This document shows, one piece after another, positions 1-7,250 of a stretch of 13,764 bases of DNA; position 1 is the stretch's first letter; each line of letters begins with the position of its first letter. Origin of the DNA: Fimbriiglobus sp043785105 (GTDB lineage Bacteria > Planctomycetota > Planctomycetia > Gemmatales > Gemmataceae); the NCBI GenBank assembly GCA_043785105.1, contig JAYVXO010000180.1:1-13764 (forward strand). Direction: 5' to 3'. The notes under the pieces were generated by a model. That model had not been told where the DNA came from. It searched no databases and worked only from the letters and a program-made list of their open reading frames with translations. Both the position numbers and the translations under genes were made by a program.

Positions 1-1
1 C

Positions 2-35
2 TAAACCCAATCCGACGTGAAAACTGGAGTTTTGC
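2..35. repeat. Left terminal inverted repeat of the IS630 element
   Basis: The outer 8 bases TAAACCCA match the right end exactly. The following bases are partly conserved, ending in a shared GAGTTTT block. The first two bases are the TA target duplication. Confidence 0.7.
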
Positions 36-105
36 GGGGTCTTTGTTTGGGTTAGTCTACTGCGGTTTGTTGTTGCGGTCGATGTCGTATTCAGGAGGGT
101 CAGGG

Positions 106-1276
106 ATGGTCCGGCCAGACATGCCGAAGTGGGGTCAGACGGTGGACGATTTCCGGCGTTTGGCGACGGAGTCCGCGCACCCCCGGACACGGGAGCGGTT
201 CCTCGCGTTGTTTATGATCGCTTCCGGACAGTCCAACGCCACGCTTTGGGCCGAGTGGATCGACCGGTGTGACGAGTGCGTGATGGGCTGGGTTCACACC
301 GACAACGAGCACGGTCCGGACGCGATGACCTATCGCCGCAGCGGTGGCCACGCCCCTTTTTTACGCCCGAGGTCGGCGAAGTGGCGGTACCCGTCGCGCG
401 AAGCCCCCCAACCGGACGTGGCCACGCCCCTTTTTTACGCCCGAGGTCGGCGAACGCATCGTCGAAACCGTACTCCGAACCGAACCGAACACGCACGGCA
501 TCCCCGGCCACGGGTGGACACTGAAGACGTTGCGGCAGGGGATCGGCGATAAGCTGGAGCGGGTGGTGTCGCGGTCGGCGTTGCACGCGATGCTGCGGTC
601 GGCGGGGTTGAGTTGGAAGAAGTGCAAGAAGCTCCTCGGCAAGCGGAACCCGCACAAGCGGGCGGCATTTATGGAGCGTTTTGTCGGGCTGTACGAGCGA
701 GTCGTGCGTCGGGAGGTCGTGCTGATTGACGTGGACGAATCGCACGTTCACCGCGACCTGGACTTGGGTTGGTCGTGGGGACGGCTCGGCGAACGGCTGT
801 GGCGGGTGAGTGGTTGTGCCCCGCTGTCGGACCGGATCAACTGGTTCGGGGCGTACAACTTCAGCGACGGCGAATGCCTGATTTGGGCGGAAGGCGCGTG
901 CAACAAGGAGACGACGGTCGAGTTTCTACACCGCATCGACGACTGGGCAGGCCGAGACGGCCGAGAGGTCGTGGTGATTTGGGACGGCGCGCCGTGGCAT
1001 CGGGCCAAGATCGTGCAGCAGGTCGCCGCGGAGTTGGGCATCACGGTGGTGGCGTTACCGGGCTACAGTCCGGACCTGAACCCGATCGAAGGGCTGTGGA
1101 AATGGCTGCGGGAAGAGGTGACGCAACACCACTGCCACGACACCCTTCGAGACCTCTTCGACGCCTGCAAACGCTTCATCGAAGACATCAACCAAGACCC
1201 GCTCGCCGTCGTCCAACGCCTGTGGCCCCGATTCGACCTCGATCCCGAACTCGAAAAACTCGGATTCTCAAGCTGA
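106..1276 (+). pseudogene. IS630-family transposase, frameshifted by a 40-bp insertion
   Basis: DDE transposase that would cut and paste the surrounding element at TA sites. The N-terminal half, a helix-turn-helix DNA-binding region, reads in one frame from ATG 106 to about 348; AGGAGGG at 93-99 gives a good ribosome site 6 bases before this ATG, which is why it is preferred over the upstream TTG at 43. The catalytic half reads in another frame from about 377 to 1276. The triad is visible: Asp in VDESH (codon 734-736), Asp in WDGAPWH (983-985) and Glu in NPIEGLWKW (1088-1090). Removing 40 bases (337-376) restores one continuous frame in which YRRSGG runs directly into TRRAKPPNRTW and PFFTPEVGE, so the split looks like recent damage rather than a natural two-frame design. 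An in-frame fragment starting at 344 would contain the catalytic domain without the DNA-binding part. Confidence 0.85.
344..454. repeat. 37-bp direct repeat inside the transposase gene
   Basis: The 37 bases at 344-380 recur identically at 418-454, separated by 37 bases of unique sequence (period 74). The upstream copy is the intruder: it interrupts the SGG codons, while the downstream copy encodes the expected PFFTPEVGE stretch in the catalytic frame. Both copies contain the slippery heptamer TTTTTTA. Confidence 0.85.
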
Positions 1277-1286
1277 ACTGGGTTTA
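1253..1286. repeat. Right terminal inverted repeat of the IS630 element
   Basis: Read on the minus strand this end gives TAAACCCA followed by diverged bases and the GAGTTTT block, mirroring the left end. It overlaps the last codons of the transposase gene, which is normal for compact IS elements. Confidence 0.7.
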
Positions 1287-1341
1287 ACACTGTGAACAAA
1301 ATGGCCATCAACTTACGTGACGCTCATCCGAAGAAGCCGGG

Positions 1342-1707
1342 CTAACTGTTACCTTTTGCGTTCATCGCAGATCGCGGTGCAGGATTGGGTTCTGGACAGA
1401 CACTCAGCGGCAGGCATTCGAGCAGCCCTTGGATGTGTTTGCACCGATGGGCCGGGTTGCCTTCCCCGCGATAAACTGCGTCCGCACACGAACAGTGGCA
1501 ACGCTGTCCCCCCGTCGTCGTGCGTTCCAGCGCCACTTGATACGGCAACCGTCCGCCCAACACGTCCCAAGTCATCACGCACCCCGGCAAGGTCGCGTCC
1601 GGGTTACGATAACTGACCCGATACGAGTACGCCGCCCAGTTCCGTTTTCGGTCCGGTCCGGGCAGCGTCAGGGTGATTGTCACAGGCCGTGGTTGTGTCA
1701 GTTTCAT
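1342..1707 (-). CDS. Small SWIM-like zinc-binding protein
   Basis: A 121-residue protein, probably cytoplasmic (no signal peptide or membrane segment). The central part carries C70-x-C72 and, 16 residues later, C89-x-H91 in the context RCKHIQGLL. This is the CxC...CxH pattern of SWIM zinc fingers, which bind nucleic acid or protein partners in larger ATPases and transposases; here the finger stands almost alone. An extra cysteine (C74) lies in the first cluster. The N-terminal 65 residues are beta-rich with no recognised motif, and the C-terminus is short and proline-rich. The ATG at 1707 is chosen because it is the first start after a perfect TATAAT 42 bases upstream; the ribosome site is weak. 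The partner and process are unknown. The gene is next to, but not disrupted by, the IS630 element. Confidence 0.65.
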   Translation of the reverse strand: MKLTQPRPVTITLTLPGPDRKRNWAAYSYRVSYRNPDATLPGCVMTWDVLGGRLPYQVALERTTTGGQRCHCSCADAVYRGEGNPAHRCKHIQGLLECLPLSVCPEPNPAPRSAMNAKGNS

Positions 1708-1748
1708 GTCGGTTCACGAGTGGAGGAAAAGCAGGTTCTTGTGCTGAA

Positions 1749-1754
1749 ATTATA
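1749..1754 (-). promoter_or_regulatory. Putative -10 box for the SWIM-like gene
   Basis: On the minus strand this reads TATAAT, a perfect sigma-70 -10 hexamer, with transcription expected to start near 1742, about 35 bases before the ATG. No convincing -35 hexamer lies 16-18 bases upstream, so the assignment rests on the -10 box and its position. Confidence 0.4.
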
Positions 1755-2045
1755 CGCGCGCACCCCGTGCGAAATGCATGTTGGTTGCCGTTACGGTAGG
1801 TCTGAATGAGCAGCCGAAAAGACTTGGCCAATCGCAGACTTCATGACGACTATCTCGCTATGTTCGTTGATACTGACGTGCGTGAAATTTTCTTTTGTTG
1901 CACTTCGCGGGGGTCATGGAGGACAGGACGGATGTATGAAAACTGCTGTGTCGTATGATGAAGAAAATTATTAAGTCGTTACACACTTCTTCAACTGCTA
2001 GAAAGGTAGAGTTGAATTCTGCCTAATCATAGTTATGCGAACAGA
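1755..2045. other. Intergenic stretch without a supportable gene
   Basis: About 290 bases, more AT-rich than the surroundings. One 43-codon frame (1843-1974) lacks a ribosome site and resembles nothing known. A 6-bp inverted repeat (TTCAAC at 1990-1995, GTTGAA at 2011-2016) lies before the next gene and could be a binding site, but it is too short to claim. Confidence 0.5.
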
Positions 2046-2060
2046 ATGAAGGAGCGAGTG

Positions 2061-2537
2061 ATGGACCCAATTGCGACTTACACAGGGAAATGGCTGGATG
2101 GCTCGTACCGCTTTGACCTCTTTACGGATTCGCTCCGGATCGTTGGTACCACTTTCCTGCGATCGGAAGAAGACATGACTATCGCGTTGAACACCCTCCA
2201 ACTCCGCGTCGATCGGTTGCGAATCCGGAGCGGAATCTTCGCAGCAGGCTTGTGGATGATAGTTGTATCAATGACCGCATACACAGTGGCTCTGGAAGCC
2301 ACGAAACTAGATCCATTCGGACTAGCGGCAGGACTACTAGGCGCTCCTGCGATCGGTGGACTTGTGATGACCCTGGCCGCATCACGTAAGATCGAAATCG
2401 CGCGATTCGTCACCGACGCAGGTGTCGTTGCCTTTGGCATTCCTCGGACGAAGAAAGCAGATACTTTTGACGAGTTCGTGAATCAAATTCTGACACAGAT
2501 CCGCGACTGCAAGGGGTTGAACTCGACTATATGCTGA
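2061..2537 (+). CDS. Small membrane protein of unknown function, two transmembrane helices
   Basis: A 158-residue protein not assigned to a named family. ATG 2061 is chosen over ATG 2046 because AAGGAG (2049-2054) lies 6 bases upstream. Residues 1-56 are polar and beta-rich (TYTGKWLDGSYRFDLF), followed by two hydrophobic segments at about 58-79 and 86-107 joined by a short loop, then a polar C-terminal domain (110-150) ending in an amphipathic helix, DTFDEFVNQILTQI. The pattern of a soluble strand-rich domain, a helical hairpin in the membrane, and a strand-rich tail with IPRTKK resembles bacterial PH-like membrane proteins, but that is a resemblance of shape only. It stands alone, with 147 bases and a palindrome before the sigma factor gene. 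Codon use looks less GC-biased than in the neighbours. Confidence 0.6.
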   Translation: MDPIATYTGKWLDGSYRFDLFTDSLRIVGTTFLRSEEDMTIALNTLQLRVDRLRIRSGIFAAGLWMIVVSMTAYTVALEATKLDPFGLAAGLLGAPAIGGLVMTLAASRKIEIARFVTDAGVVAFGIPRTKKADTFDEFVNQILTQIRDCKGLNSTIC

Positions 2538-2577
2538 CTTGAACCACCTCGTGCCATGATGACGTTGACCGCTTGGA

Positions 2578-2597
2578 CCCATCAAAATGTTGATGGG
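2578..2597. promoter_or_regulatory. Perfect 8-bp palindrome upstream of the sigma factor gene
   Basis: CCCATCAA, four bases, then TTGATGGG. It lies about 50 bases upstream of the predicted promoter -35 and 40 bases after the previous stop codon. It could be a short terminator hairpin (no T-run follows) or an operator for a dimeric regulator. Sequence alone does not decide. Confidence 0.4.
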
Positions 2598-2646
2598 AGC
2601 GAAATCATGACAAGTTCGGCGTTTCCGACCCGCAAATCCGCCCGAA

Positions 2647-2676
2647 TGAACTTCGTTTCCACGGCTTGCGTATAAG
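2647..2676 (+). promoter_or_regulatory. Putative promoter of the ECF sigma factor operon
   Basis: TGAACTT at 2647-2653 and TATAAG at 2671-2676 are separated by 17-18 bases. Transcription starting 6-8 bases after the -10 would fall at about 2683-2685, directly on the GTG start codon, implying a leaderless transcript. The GAAC core of the -35 also resembles the GGAAC-type elements used by ECF sigma factors, so autoregulation is possible. Confidence 0.4.
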
Positions 2677-2684
2677 ATCACAGG

Positions 2685-3320
2685 GTGACACCGCTCCACG
2701 AACAGGCTGATGAGATTACGGACGAAGTGTTGCTCGCCCGGTTGCAAGACGGGCAGCAAGAACTTTTTGGCACGCTCGTGCGCCGCTATGAGCGGGAACT
2801 GTACGGCTACCTGCGGCGGTATGTTGGCAACGATGACCTTGCTGCGGACGTGTTTCAAAACACGTTCGTGGCGATCTTTGTGAAGATGGATCAGTATCAA
2901 GCGGGGCGCCCGGTTCGACCGTGGATTTACACGATCGCTACCAACCAAGCGATTGATGCCCTGCGGCGACGCAACCGGCGGATTGACAGTCGGGCGGACC
3001 CGCTGTTAGCCGGGGATGACGGGAACGACGACTCGGCACGACCGCTGTTTGAAGTGCTGCAAACCAAAGACCCCGGCCCGGTTGAACTGGCCGAACGAGC
3101 AGAGTTGCGGCAACTGGTGCGGCATGCGGTCGAACTGTTACCAGACCTCTTGCGTCAAGTGGTGCTGTTAGCGTATTTTCAGGGGCTACGCTACCAGGAA
3201 ATCGCGGACGTGCTGGACATCCCGCTCGGCACCGTGAAATCCCGCCTCCATGCGGCCCTGGCCAAACTCAGTGAAGTGTGGGAAGCGGTGAATCAGTCTT
3301 CGATTGATCGGGATGAATGA
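2685..3320 (+). CDS. ECF-type RNA polymerase sigma factor (sigma-70 family)
   Basis: A 211-residue sigma factor that would direct RNA polymerase to a small stress or signalling regulon. Region 2 spans about residues 24-97, with the -10 recognition and melting segment AADVFQNTFVAIF and RPWIYTIATNQAIDALRRR. Region 4 spans about 143-196, with the -35-binding helix-turn-helix YQEIADVLDIPLGTVKSRL. A 45-residue acidic linker joins them. Length and the absence of regions 1 and 3 fit the ECF group. GTG 2685 is the first start after an in-frame stop at 2673-2675; no ribosome site precedes it and the predicted promoter ends almost on it, so translation may be leaderless. The next gene begins 56 bases downstream on the same strand and encodes a probable membrane partner, the usual sigma/anti-sigma arrangement. 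Confidence 0.93.
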   Translation: MTPLHEQADEITDEVLLARLQDGQQELFGTLVRRYERELYGYLRRYVGNDDLAADVFQNTFVAIFVKMDQYQAGRPVRPWIYTIATNQAIDALRRRNRRIDSRADPLLAGDDGNDDSARPLFEVLQTKDPGPVELAERAELRQLVRHAVELLPDLLRQVVLLAYFQGLRYQEIADVLDIPLGTVKSRLHAALAKLSEVWEAVNQSSIDRDE

Positions 3321-3376
3321 TCGGCAGGAATGACAGGGATGAGTGACCCGGTGAACTATTCTGGGGAAGCAAGCCA

Positions 3377-4351
3377 ATGGACGATCAACTCGTCGATTAC
3401 GTGCTGAATCAACTGACGCCGACCGAGTGGGCCGCGTTGGAGCAGCACCTCGTCAGCCACCCGGAAGATGCCGGCAAAATCAACCGGCTTCGCTCCACGG
3501 TGCACCTTTTAGAAGCGGATCGAAACGTATTCAAACCGCCTGCCGGATTAGTCGTCGCCACACTGGCGCGGACCGCCCAGCACATTGCAACGGAAAGACT
3601 TCAGCGAGAACCGACGCCGGCCACGAGACTGCGCGACAAGCCCACGATGCGTCGGGTGGTCACGTCTGGGGATTGGGTGATCCCGAACTGGCGACGCATT
3701 GACGTGGCTGTGGCGGCGGGGATTGCGTTCATTGCGTTCGGGCTTGTGCTTGGTGCGATCGGGAAAATCCGCCACACCAGCCAAGTTTATGCGTGTCAGG
3801 ATCAACTCCGGCAACTCCACGTCGCCTTGACGGGCTACACCGACACGCACAGCGGGCGGTACCCGGAAGTCGGCACGCAATCGGTCCCCGTTGCGGGGGC
3901 GTTCGTCACCGAACTCGCCCGTGCCGGACAGTATGAATCCTTCCGCCCGCTGCTTTGCCCCGCCAGTGATTCTGACGAAGCGAAGCCGGTGACGTTCGCA
4001 ACCAACCCGACCGACGCGCTGATGAAAGTGGGGTACTCCTACTCGCTGGGCTACCGCACCTCAACCGGCAGTATCACCGGCCTTCGCCGGACGGAATCCG
4101 CGACGGGCGTGACCGACGGCGTACCCGTTGTGGCGGACCTCCCCTCCCTCCGGTCCGCACCGACGGGCGGCCCCTACTCCCCACATGGCAACGGCCAAAA
4201 CGTACTCTTTGCCGGGGGTTCCGTGCGGTACTCGACCATCTCGGCGGTCGGGATCAACCGCGACGAGATTTACCAAAACGACAACGGCTTCGTCCGTGCC
4301 GGTCTGCACATCAACGACACCGCACTTGGCCGGCCGAGTGACTACCCGTGA
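3377..4351 (+). CDS. Membrane anti-sigma-like protein with pseudopilin/DUF1559-like outer domain
   Basis: A 324-residue single-pass protein. Residues 1-50 follow the anti-sigma zinc-finger pattern (LVDYVLNQLTPTEWAALEQHL) but lack the cysteines: the usual H-x3-C-x2-C is H24, H28, D31, so it should fold without zinc. One hydrophobic helix spans about 110-129. Beyond it, C140-QDQLRQLHVALTGY and SGRYPE match the segment that follows the N-terminal helix in DUF1559/type II pseudopilin proteins, LLCPASD matches their cysteine motif, and SPHGNGQNVLFAGGSVRY (from residue 268) matches their C-terminal H...DGSVRF signature, with Gly in place of Asp. There is no FTLIE prepilin peptidase site, so the helix would stay as an anchor. 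Start ATG 3377 has GGGGAAG at 3362-3368. It follows the sigma factor gene and probably holds that sigma factor at the membrane; this role is inferred. Confidence 0.75.
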   Translation: MDDQLVDYVLNQLTPTEWAALEQHLVSHPEDAGKINRLRSTVHLLEADRNVFKPPAGLVVATLARTAQHIATERLQREPTPATRLRDKPTMRRVVTSGDWVIPNWRRIDVAVAAGIAFIAFGLVLGAIGKIRHTSQVYACQDQLRQLHVALTGYTDTHSGRYPEVGTQSVPVAGAFVTELARAGQYESFRPLLCPASDSDEAKPVTFATNPTDALMKVGYSYSLGYRTSTGSITGLRRTESATGVTDGVPVVADLPSLRSAPTGGPYSPHGNGQNVLFAGGSVRYSTISAVGINRDEIYQNDNGFVRAGLHINDTALGRPSDYP

Positions 4352-4377
4352 CCATCACGGGGCACCACAAAATGTGA

Positions 4378-4469
4378 CCCGGCGAACCGGCGACGTGAGT
4401 CGCCTGGGTGTTAATCTTCCGCCCGCTTGTGGCTGACCACCTGACAGCTTTCGCAGTCGGTTCGCCGGG
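4378..4469. repeat. Long-range stem-loop after the anti-sigma-like gene
   Basis: CCCGGCGAACC at 4378-4388 is perfectly complementary to GGTTCGCCGGG at 4459-4469, and pairing continues inward for about three more positions including one G-T. Inside the loop a second hairpin forms from GGCGAC (4389-4394) and GTCGCC (4399-4404) around GTGA, which would compete with the inward extension. There is no T-run, so it is not a textbook terminator. It may be an RNA structure or a relic palindromic repeat ending the sigma operon. Confidence 0.5.
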
Positions 4470-4752
4470 AATGCAAGTGCTCCCCACACGCCCTAAGTTC
4501 GCTGGGATTTGGCGGTGGTGGTTACTGTCGAGTCTCTGCTAATGGTTTGATATAGGTTATTGTGTTGTTGGGAAAATCTCGGTCTACCCCAAATCTTGTT
4601 GGTTCAATCGGAATCTTTTGCACTGAGAAGAATCCCGGGGTCGAAGTTGCGACGTTAAGTCTTCGACTTCTCCACCTGGGTTTTTATTGTGTGTTACCAT
4701 TTCTAAGACGTGTGGTGCTGTCTTGCTTTCTGCCCGTGCAGGAGTGTTGAAG
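4470..4752. other. Leader region of the FHA-GAF-HD-GYP gene
   Basis: No gene is supported here. A 7-bp inverted repeat (GTCGAAG at 4640-4646, CTTCGAC at 4661-4667) lies about 85 bases before the start codon and could be an operator or a weak hairpin. No convincing -35/-10 pair was found. AGGAG at 4740-4744 is the ribosome site for the downstream gene. Confidence 0.4.
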
Positions 4753-6339
4753 TTGAAGCGGATTATCCGACTCCGTGGTATTAGTGGTCCGCTCAAAGGG
4801 CGAGTCTGGGAATCCGAAACGATTCTCCGGTCTGGTCGGCTGGCGTCCCTTGAGATTGTCTTGGACGATAGTTCCGTCAGCCGTCGCCATGCGGAAGTGC
4901 GCCTGAGCAATGAAGGCACCTGGGTCGTCCGGGACTTCGAGAGCACCAACGGAACCTACGTGAACGGGATCCGAGTCGGCGCGAAAGAGCACCCGGTCAA
5001 GGCACGCGATGTCGTGCAGTTCGGCAAAGTCGCGTTCCTGGTCGAGTTGATCGACGCCACGATTGAAGGGCCGCCGTCCGACCAACTCATCGTCACCGCC
5101 ACGCGATCGTCGCTCGATCAGGGCCTCAAGAACATCGCGTTTGATCGCAACAGTATGCCACGGGCGGGCGAGCAGTTGTTGGCGTTGTTGCGGGCCGGTC
5201 ACCACTTGGTTCACCTCGAAAGCGAAGAAGCGCTACTTGATTCGATTCTGAACGACTGTGTCAGTGTGTTGGACGCGCAACGGGGCGCGATCGTGTTGGC
5301 GGATGCCGACAGCCCCGTTAGCAATGGCGAGCCGAAGTTGCGGTTGCGCGCGCTCGCCGTGGGCAACGGGGAATCCAAGGGGCGGTTCCACTTCAGCAAA
5401 CGGCTCACGAATCGCTGCTATTCCAAGGGCGAATCGGTGTTGTTTTGCCAAGTCCAGGATGAAAAAGATTTGCTCTCCCAGAGCATGGTTGACGGGGCGA
5501 TGTCGTCCGTGATGTGCGTGCTACTTCGCACCCCCCGCAAGAAACTCGGCGTCCTTCACTTGGACCGCAGTTTCTTCCAAGCCCCGTTCACCGAAGACGA
5601 CTTGCTCTTGGCTGACGCCCTGGCCGCACACGTTTCTGCCGGCATCGAGTGCTCCCAGTTGTTGAAGAAGCAGCGTGACTTGTTCCTCAAAACGATCACG
5701 ATGCTGGCCCAGATGGTCGAACTCCGCGACGAATACACCGGCGGCCATACGCAACGAGTTTGCCGGTACGCCGCGATGTTGGGCCAACACTTGGAGTTGC
5801 CGGAAGACCAACTCGAACTCATCAAACTCGGCACACCGCTCCACGACATTGGCAAGATCGGCATCAGCGATGAAATCCTGCGGGCGCCGCGTCGGTTAAC
5901 GCCCTCGGAATTTGCCAGTATGCAAACGCACACCACGCTCGGCGCCCAATACTTGGCAGGCATCCCGGAACTGCACCCGATCATTCCGATCGTCCGCAAC
6001 CACCACGAACGGTGGGACGGCACCGGCTACCCGGATCGGTTGGCCAAAGAAGAAATCCCACTCCTGGCTCGAATCGTCACGGTTGCGGATGCGTTTGATG
6101 CGATGACGAGTCTACGCCCCTACCACGAAAACAAGCGGAGTAAGACTGCCGAAGCCGCATTTGCCGAAGTCGAAGCGCAATCCGGTCGGCAATTCGATCC
6201 CCGCTGTGCTGCGGCGTTCTTGGAGATCAAAGACCAGATCGTGCGTGCGATGTCCGAATTGATGAGCAGCAGCAGCATGCAGATCCCCAACATGTCCGAC
6301 CAAGCCACGTCCCTCGGCATCCTCCAAACCGCCGACTGA
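4753..6339 (+). CDS. FHA-GAF-HD-GYP signalling protein (probable cyclic-di-GMP phosphodiesterase)
   Basis: A 528-residue cytoplasmic regulator. The FHA domain (about 5-100) keeps the phosphothreonine-binding signature SVSRRHAE and STNGTYVNG, so it should bind a phosphorylated partner. A GAF domain (about 150-305) follows. The HD-GYP domain (about 310-500) is complete: HTQRV, LHDIGKIGI, HTTLGAQYL, NHHERWDGTGYPD and DAFDAMTSLRPY, the metal-binding and GYP residues expected of an enzyme that hydrolyses cyclic-di-GMP. The tail is rich in serine and methionine. TTG 4753 is preferred because AGGAG lies 8 bases upstream and the FHA fold begins at once; GTG 4744 and TTG 4687 are possible longer starts. 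It is transcribed alone and is convergent with the prenyltransferase gene. The output probably couples Ser/Thr kinase signalling to cyclic-di-GMP level, which is inferred from the domains. Confidence 0.9.
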   Translation: MKRIIRLRGISGPLKGRVWESETILRSGRLASLEIVLDDSSVSRRHAEVRLSNEGTWVVRDFESTNGTYVNGIRVGAKEHPVKARDVVQFGKVAFLVELIDATIEGPPSDQLIVTATRSSLDQGLKNIAFDRNSMPRAGEQLLALLRAGHHLVHLESEEALLDSILNDCVSVLDAQRGAIVLADADSPVSNGEPKLRLRALAVGNGESKGRFHFSKRLTNRCYSKGESVLFCQVQDEKDLLSQSMVDGAMSSVMCVLLRTPRKKLGVLHLDRSFFQAPFTEDDLLLADALAAHVSAGIECSQLLKKQRDLFLKTITMLAQMVELRDEYTGGHTQRVCRYAAMLGQHLELPEDQLELIKLGTPLHDIGKIGISDEILRAPRRLTPSEFASMQTHTTLGAQYLAGIPELHPIIPIVRNHHERWDGTGYPDRLAKEEIPLLARIVTVADAFDAMTSLRPYHENKRSKTAEAAFAEVEAQSGRQFDPRCAAAFLEIKDQIVRAMSELMSSSSMQIPNMSDQATSLGILQTAD

Positions 6340-6344
6340 GGCCC

Positions 6345-6367
6345 ACCCAAAATGATGGGGTAATTTT
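6345..6367. terminator. Small bidirectional terminator between convergent genes
   Basis: ACCCA and TGGGGT (6345-6349, 6356-6361) form a short stem followed by AATTTT on the plus strand. The 29-base gap between two convergent stop codons is where a shared terminator is expected. The stem is weak. Confidence 0.35.
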
Positions 6368-6368
6368 G

Positions 6369-7250
6369 TTATCCCACCGCCAGTTGTACCAGCACTAGCA
6401 GTAGTAGCCCGAAGCTAATCACGCCGTTAACTTGGAAGAACGCCGCGTTCACACGGGTGAGGTCGTCGGGGCGGACGAGGCGATGTTCGTACACCAGCAA
6501 TGCACCGATGGGGATTAGCCCCGCGAGGTAGATGGTCCCGAGATGGGGCGAAGCTAGCCCGAGTGCGATGAGCAGCGCGAACATGACCACGTGGCAACCG
6601 GCGGCGATTCGTAGGCTGGTGCGAACGCCGAACTTGGCGGGAACGCTGTGCAACCCGGCGTGTTTGTCGAAGTCCGCGTCCTGGCAGGCGTACAAAATAT
6701 CGAAGCCGCTCACCCAGAACAATACCGCCGCACCCAGCAGTAGCGGGGTGGTCATGTCCGTAAGCCCCTTCACCGCAATCCACGCCGCGACCGGCGCGAG
6801 CATCAACGACGCTCCCAACCAGAAGTGCGCCAAACTGGTGAACCGCTTCGTGAGCGAATACCCGAGGATGAATAGCATGACCGGGGCGGCAAGGTAAAGC
6901 GGCCACGGGTTCGACGGTTCGCGGAAATCGAACAACAACGTCGAAGCGAAAAACCCGCCGGTCGTGACCACCGTGAACAGTGACACCGCCATGACACTCA
7001 GCGTTCCTGCGGGCAGGTGCCGCGCTACGGTCCGGGGGTTCTTCGCATCCAAGTCCCGGTCCACGAGCCGATTAAACGCCATTGCCGCCGACCGGGCGAA
7101 CACCATGCACAGCACAATTCCCAACAAATCCTGCCAGCGAAACTCGTCATCACGCCACGCGATCGCCGCACTCAGAAACGCAAACGGCAACGCAAAAACC
7201 GTGTGGCTAAAGCGAATCAATTCGAGCATCAATCGAACCCAGCGCAACAT
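6369..7250 (-). CDS. UbiA-family polyprenyltransferase (4-hydroxybenzoate/menaquinone type)
   Basis: A 293-residue integral membrane enzyme that transfers a polyprenyl chain to an aromatic acid in quinone biosynthesis. Both Asp-rich Mg-diphosphate motifs are present: N60-RLVD-RDLD68 (NxxxDxxxD) and D184-ILYACQDADFD195 (DxxYAxQDxxxD). Eight or nine hydrophobic segments span the rest. It resembles the UbiA-like enzyme found in bacteria that make menaquinone by the futalosine route (often called MqnP), which fits planctomycetes, but no mqn gene is in the window to confirm this. ATG 7250 is chosen; a longer TTG start at 7301 adds 17 residues not typical of the family. No neighbour suggests an operon. 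The upstream spacer leads into the large palindromic repeat. Confidence 0.85.
   Translation of the reverse strand: MLRWVRLMLELIRFSHTVFALPFAFLSAAIAWRDDEFRWQDLLGIVLCMVFARSAAMAFNRLVDRDLDAKNPRTVARHLPAGTLSVMAVSLFTVVTTGGFFASTLLFDFREPSNPWPLYLAAPVMLFILGYSLTKRFTSLAHFWLGASLMLAPVAAWIAVKGLTDMTTPLLLGAAVLFWVSGFDILYACQDADFDKHAGLHSVPAKFGVRTSLRIAAGCHVVMFALLIALGLASPHLGTIYLAGLIPIGALLVYEHRLVRPDDLTRVNAAFFQVNGVISFGLLLLVLVQLAVG

Larger units (their letters stand above)
2..1286 (+). mobile_element. IS630-family insertion sequence
   Basis: A complete-looking element. It begins and ends in TA (2-3 and 1285-1286), as expected for IS630/Tc1-mariner elements, which duplicate a TA target. The ends form imperfect terminal inverted repeats of about 34 bp starting TAAACCCA. 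One transposase gene fills the interior, ending 8 bases before the inner edge of the right TA. All three catalytic acidic residues are visible, but the reading frame is broken near 337-380, so this copy probably cannot make its own transposase by normal translation. With intact ends it could still be moved in trans by a relative. The left end sits at the window edge, so the flanking target cannot be fully inspected. It lies 55 bases beyond the stop codon of the SWIM-like gene on the minus strand and so has not broken that gene. Confidence 0.85.

Noticed and set aside
1843..1974. 43-codon plus-strand frame in the intergenic stretch
   Set aside because: No ribosome site, no recognisable features and a length that is common by chance.
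2382..2948. Minus-strand frame of 188 codons opposite the sigma factor gene
   Set aside because: It overlaps two well-supported genes on the other strand and shows no family features.
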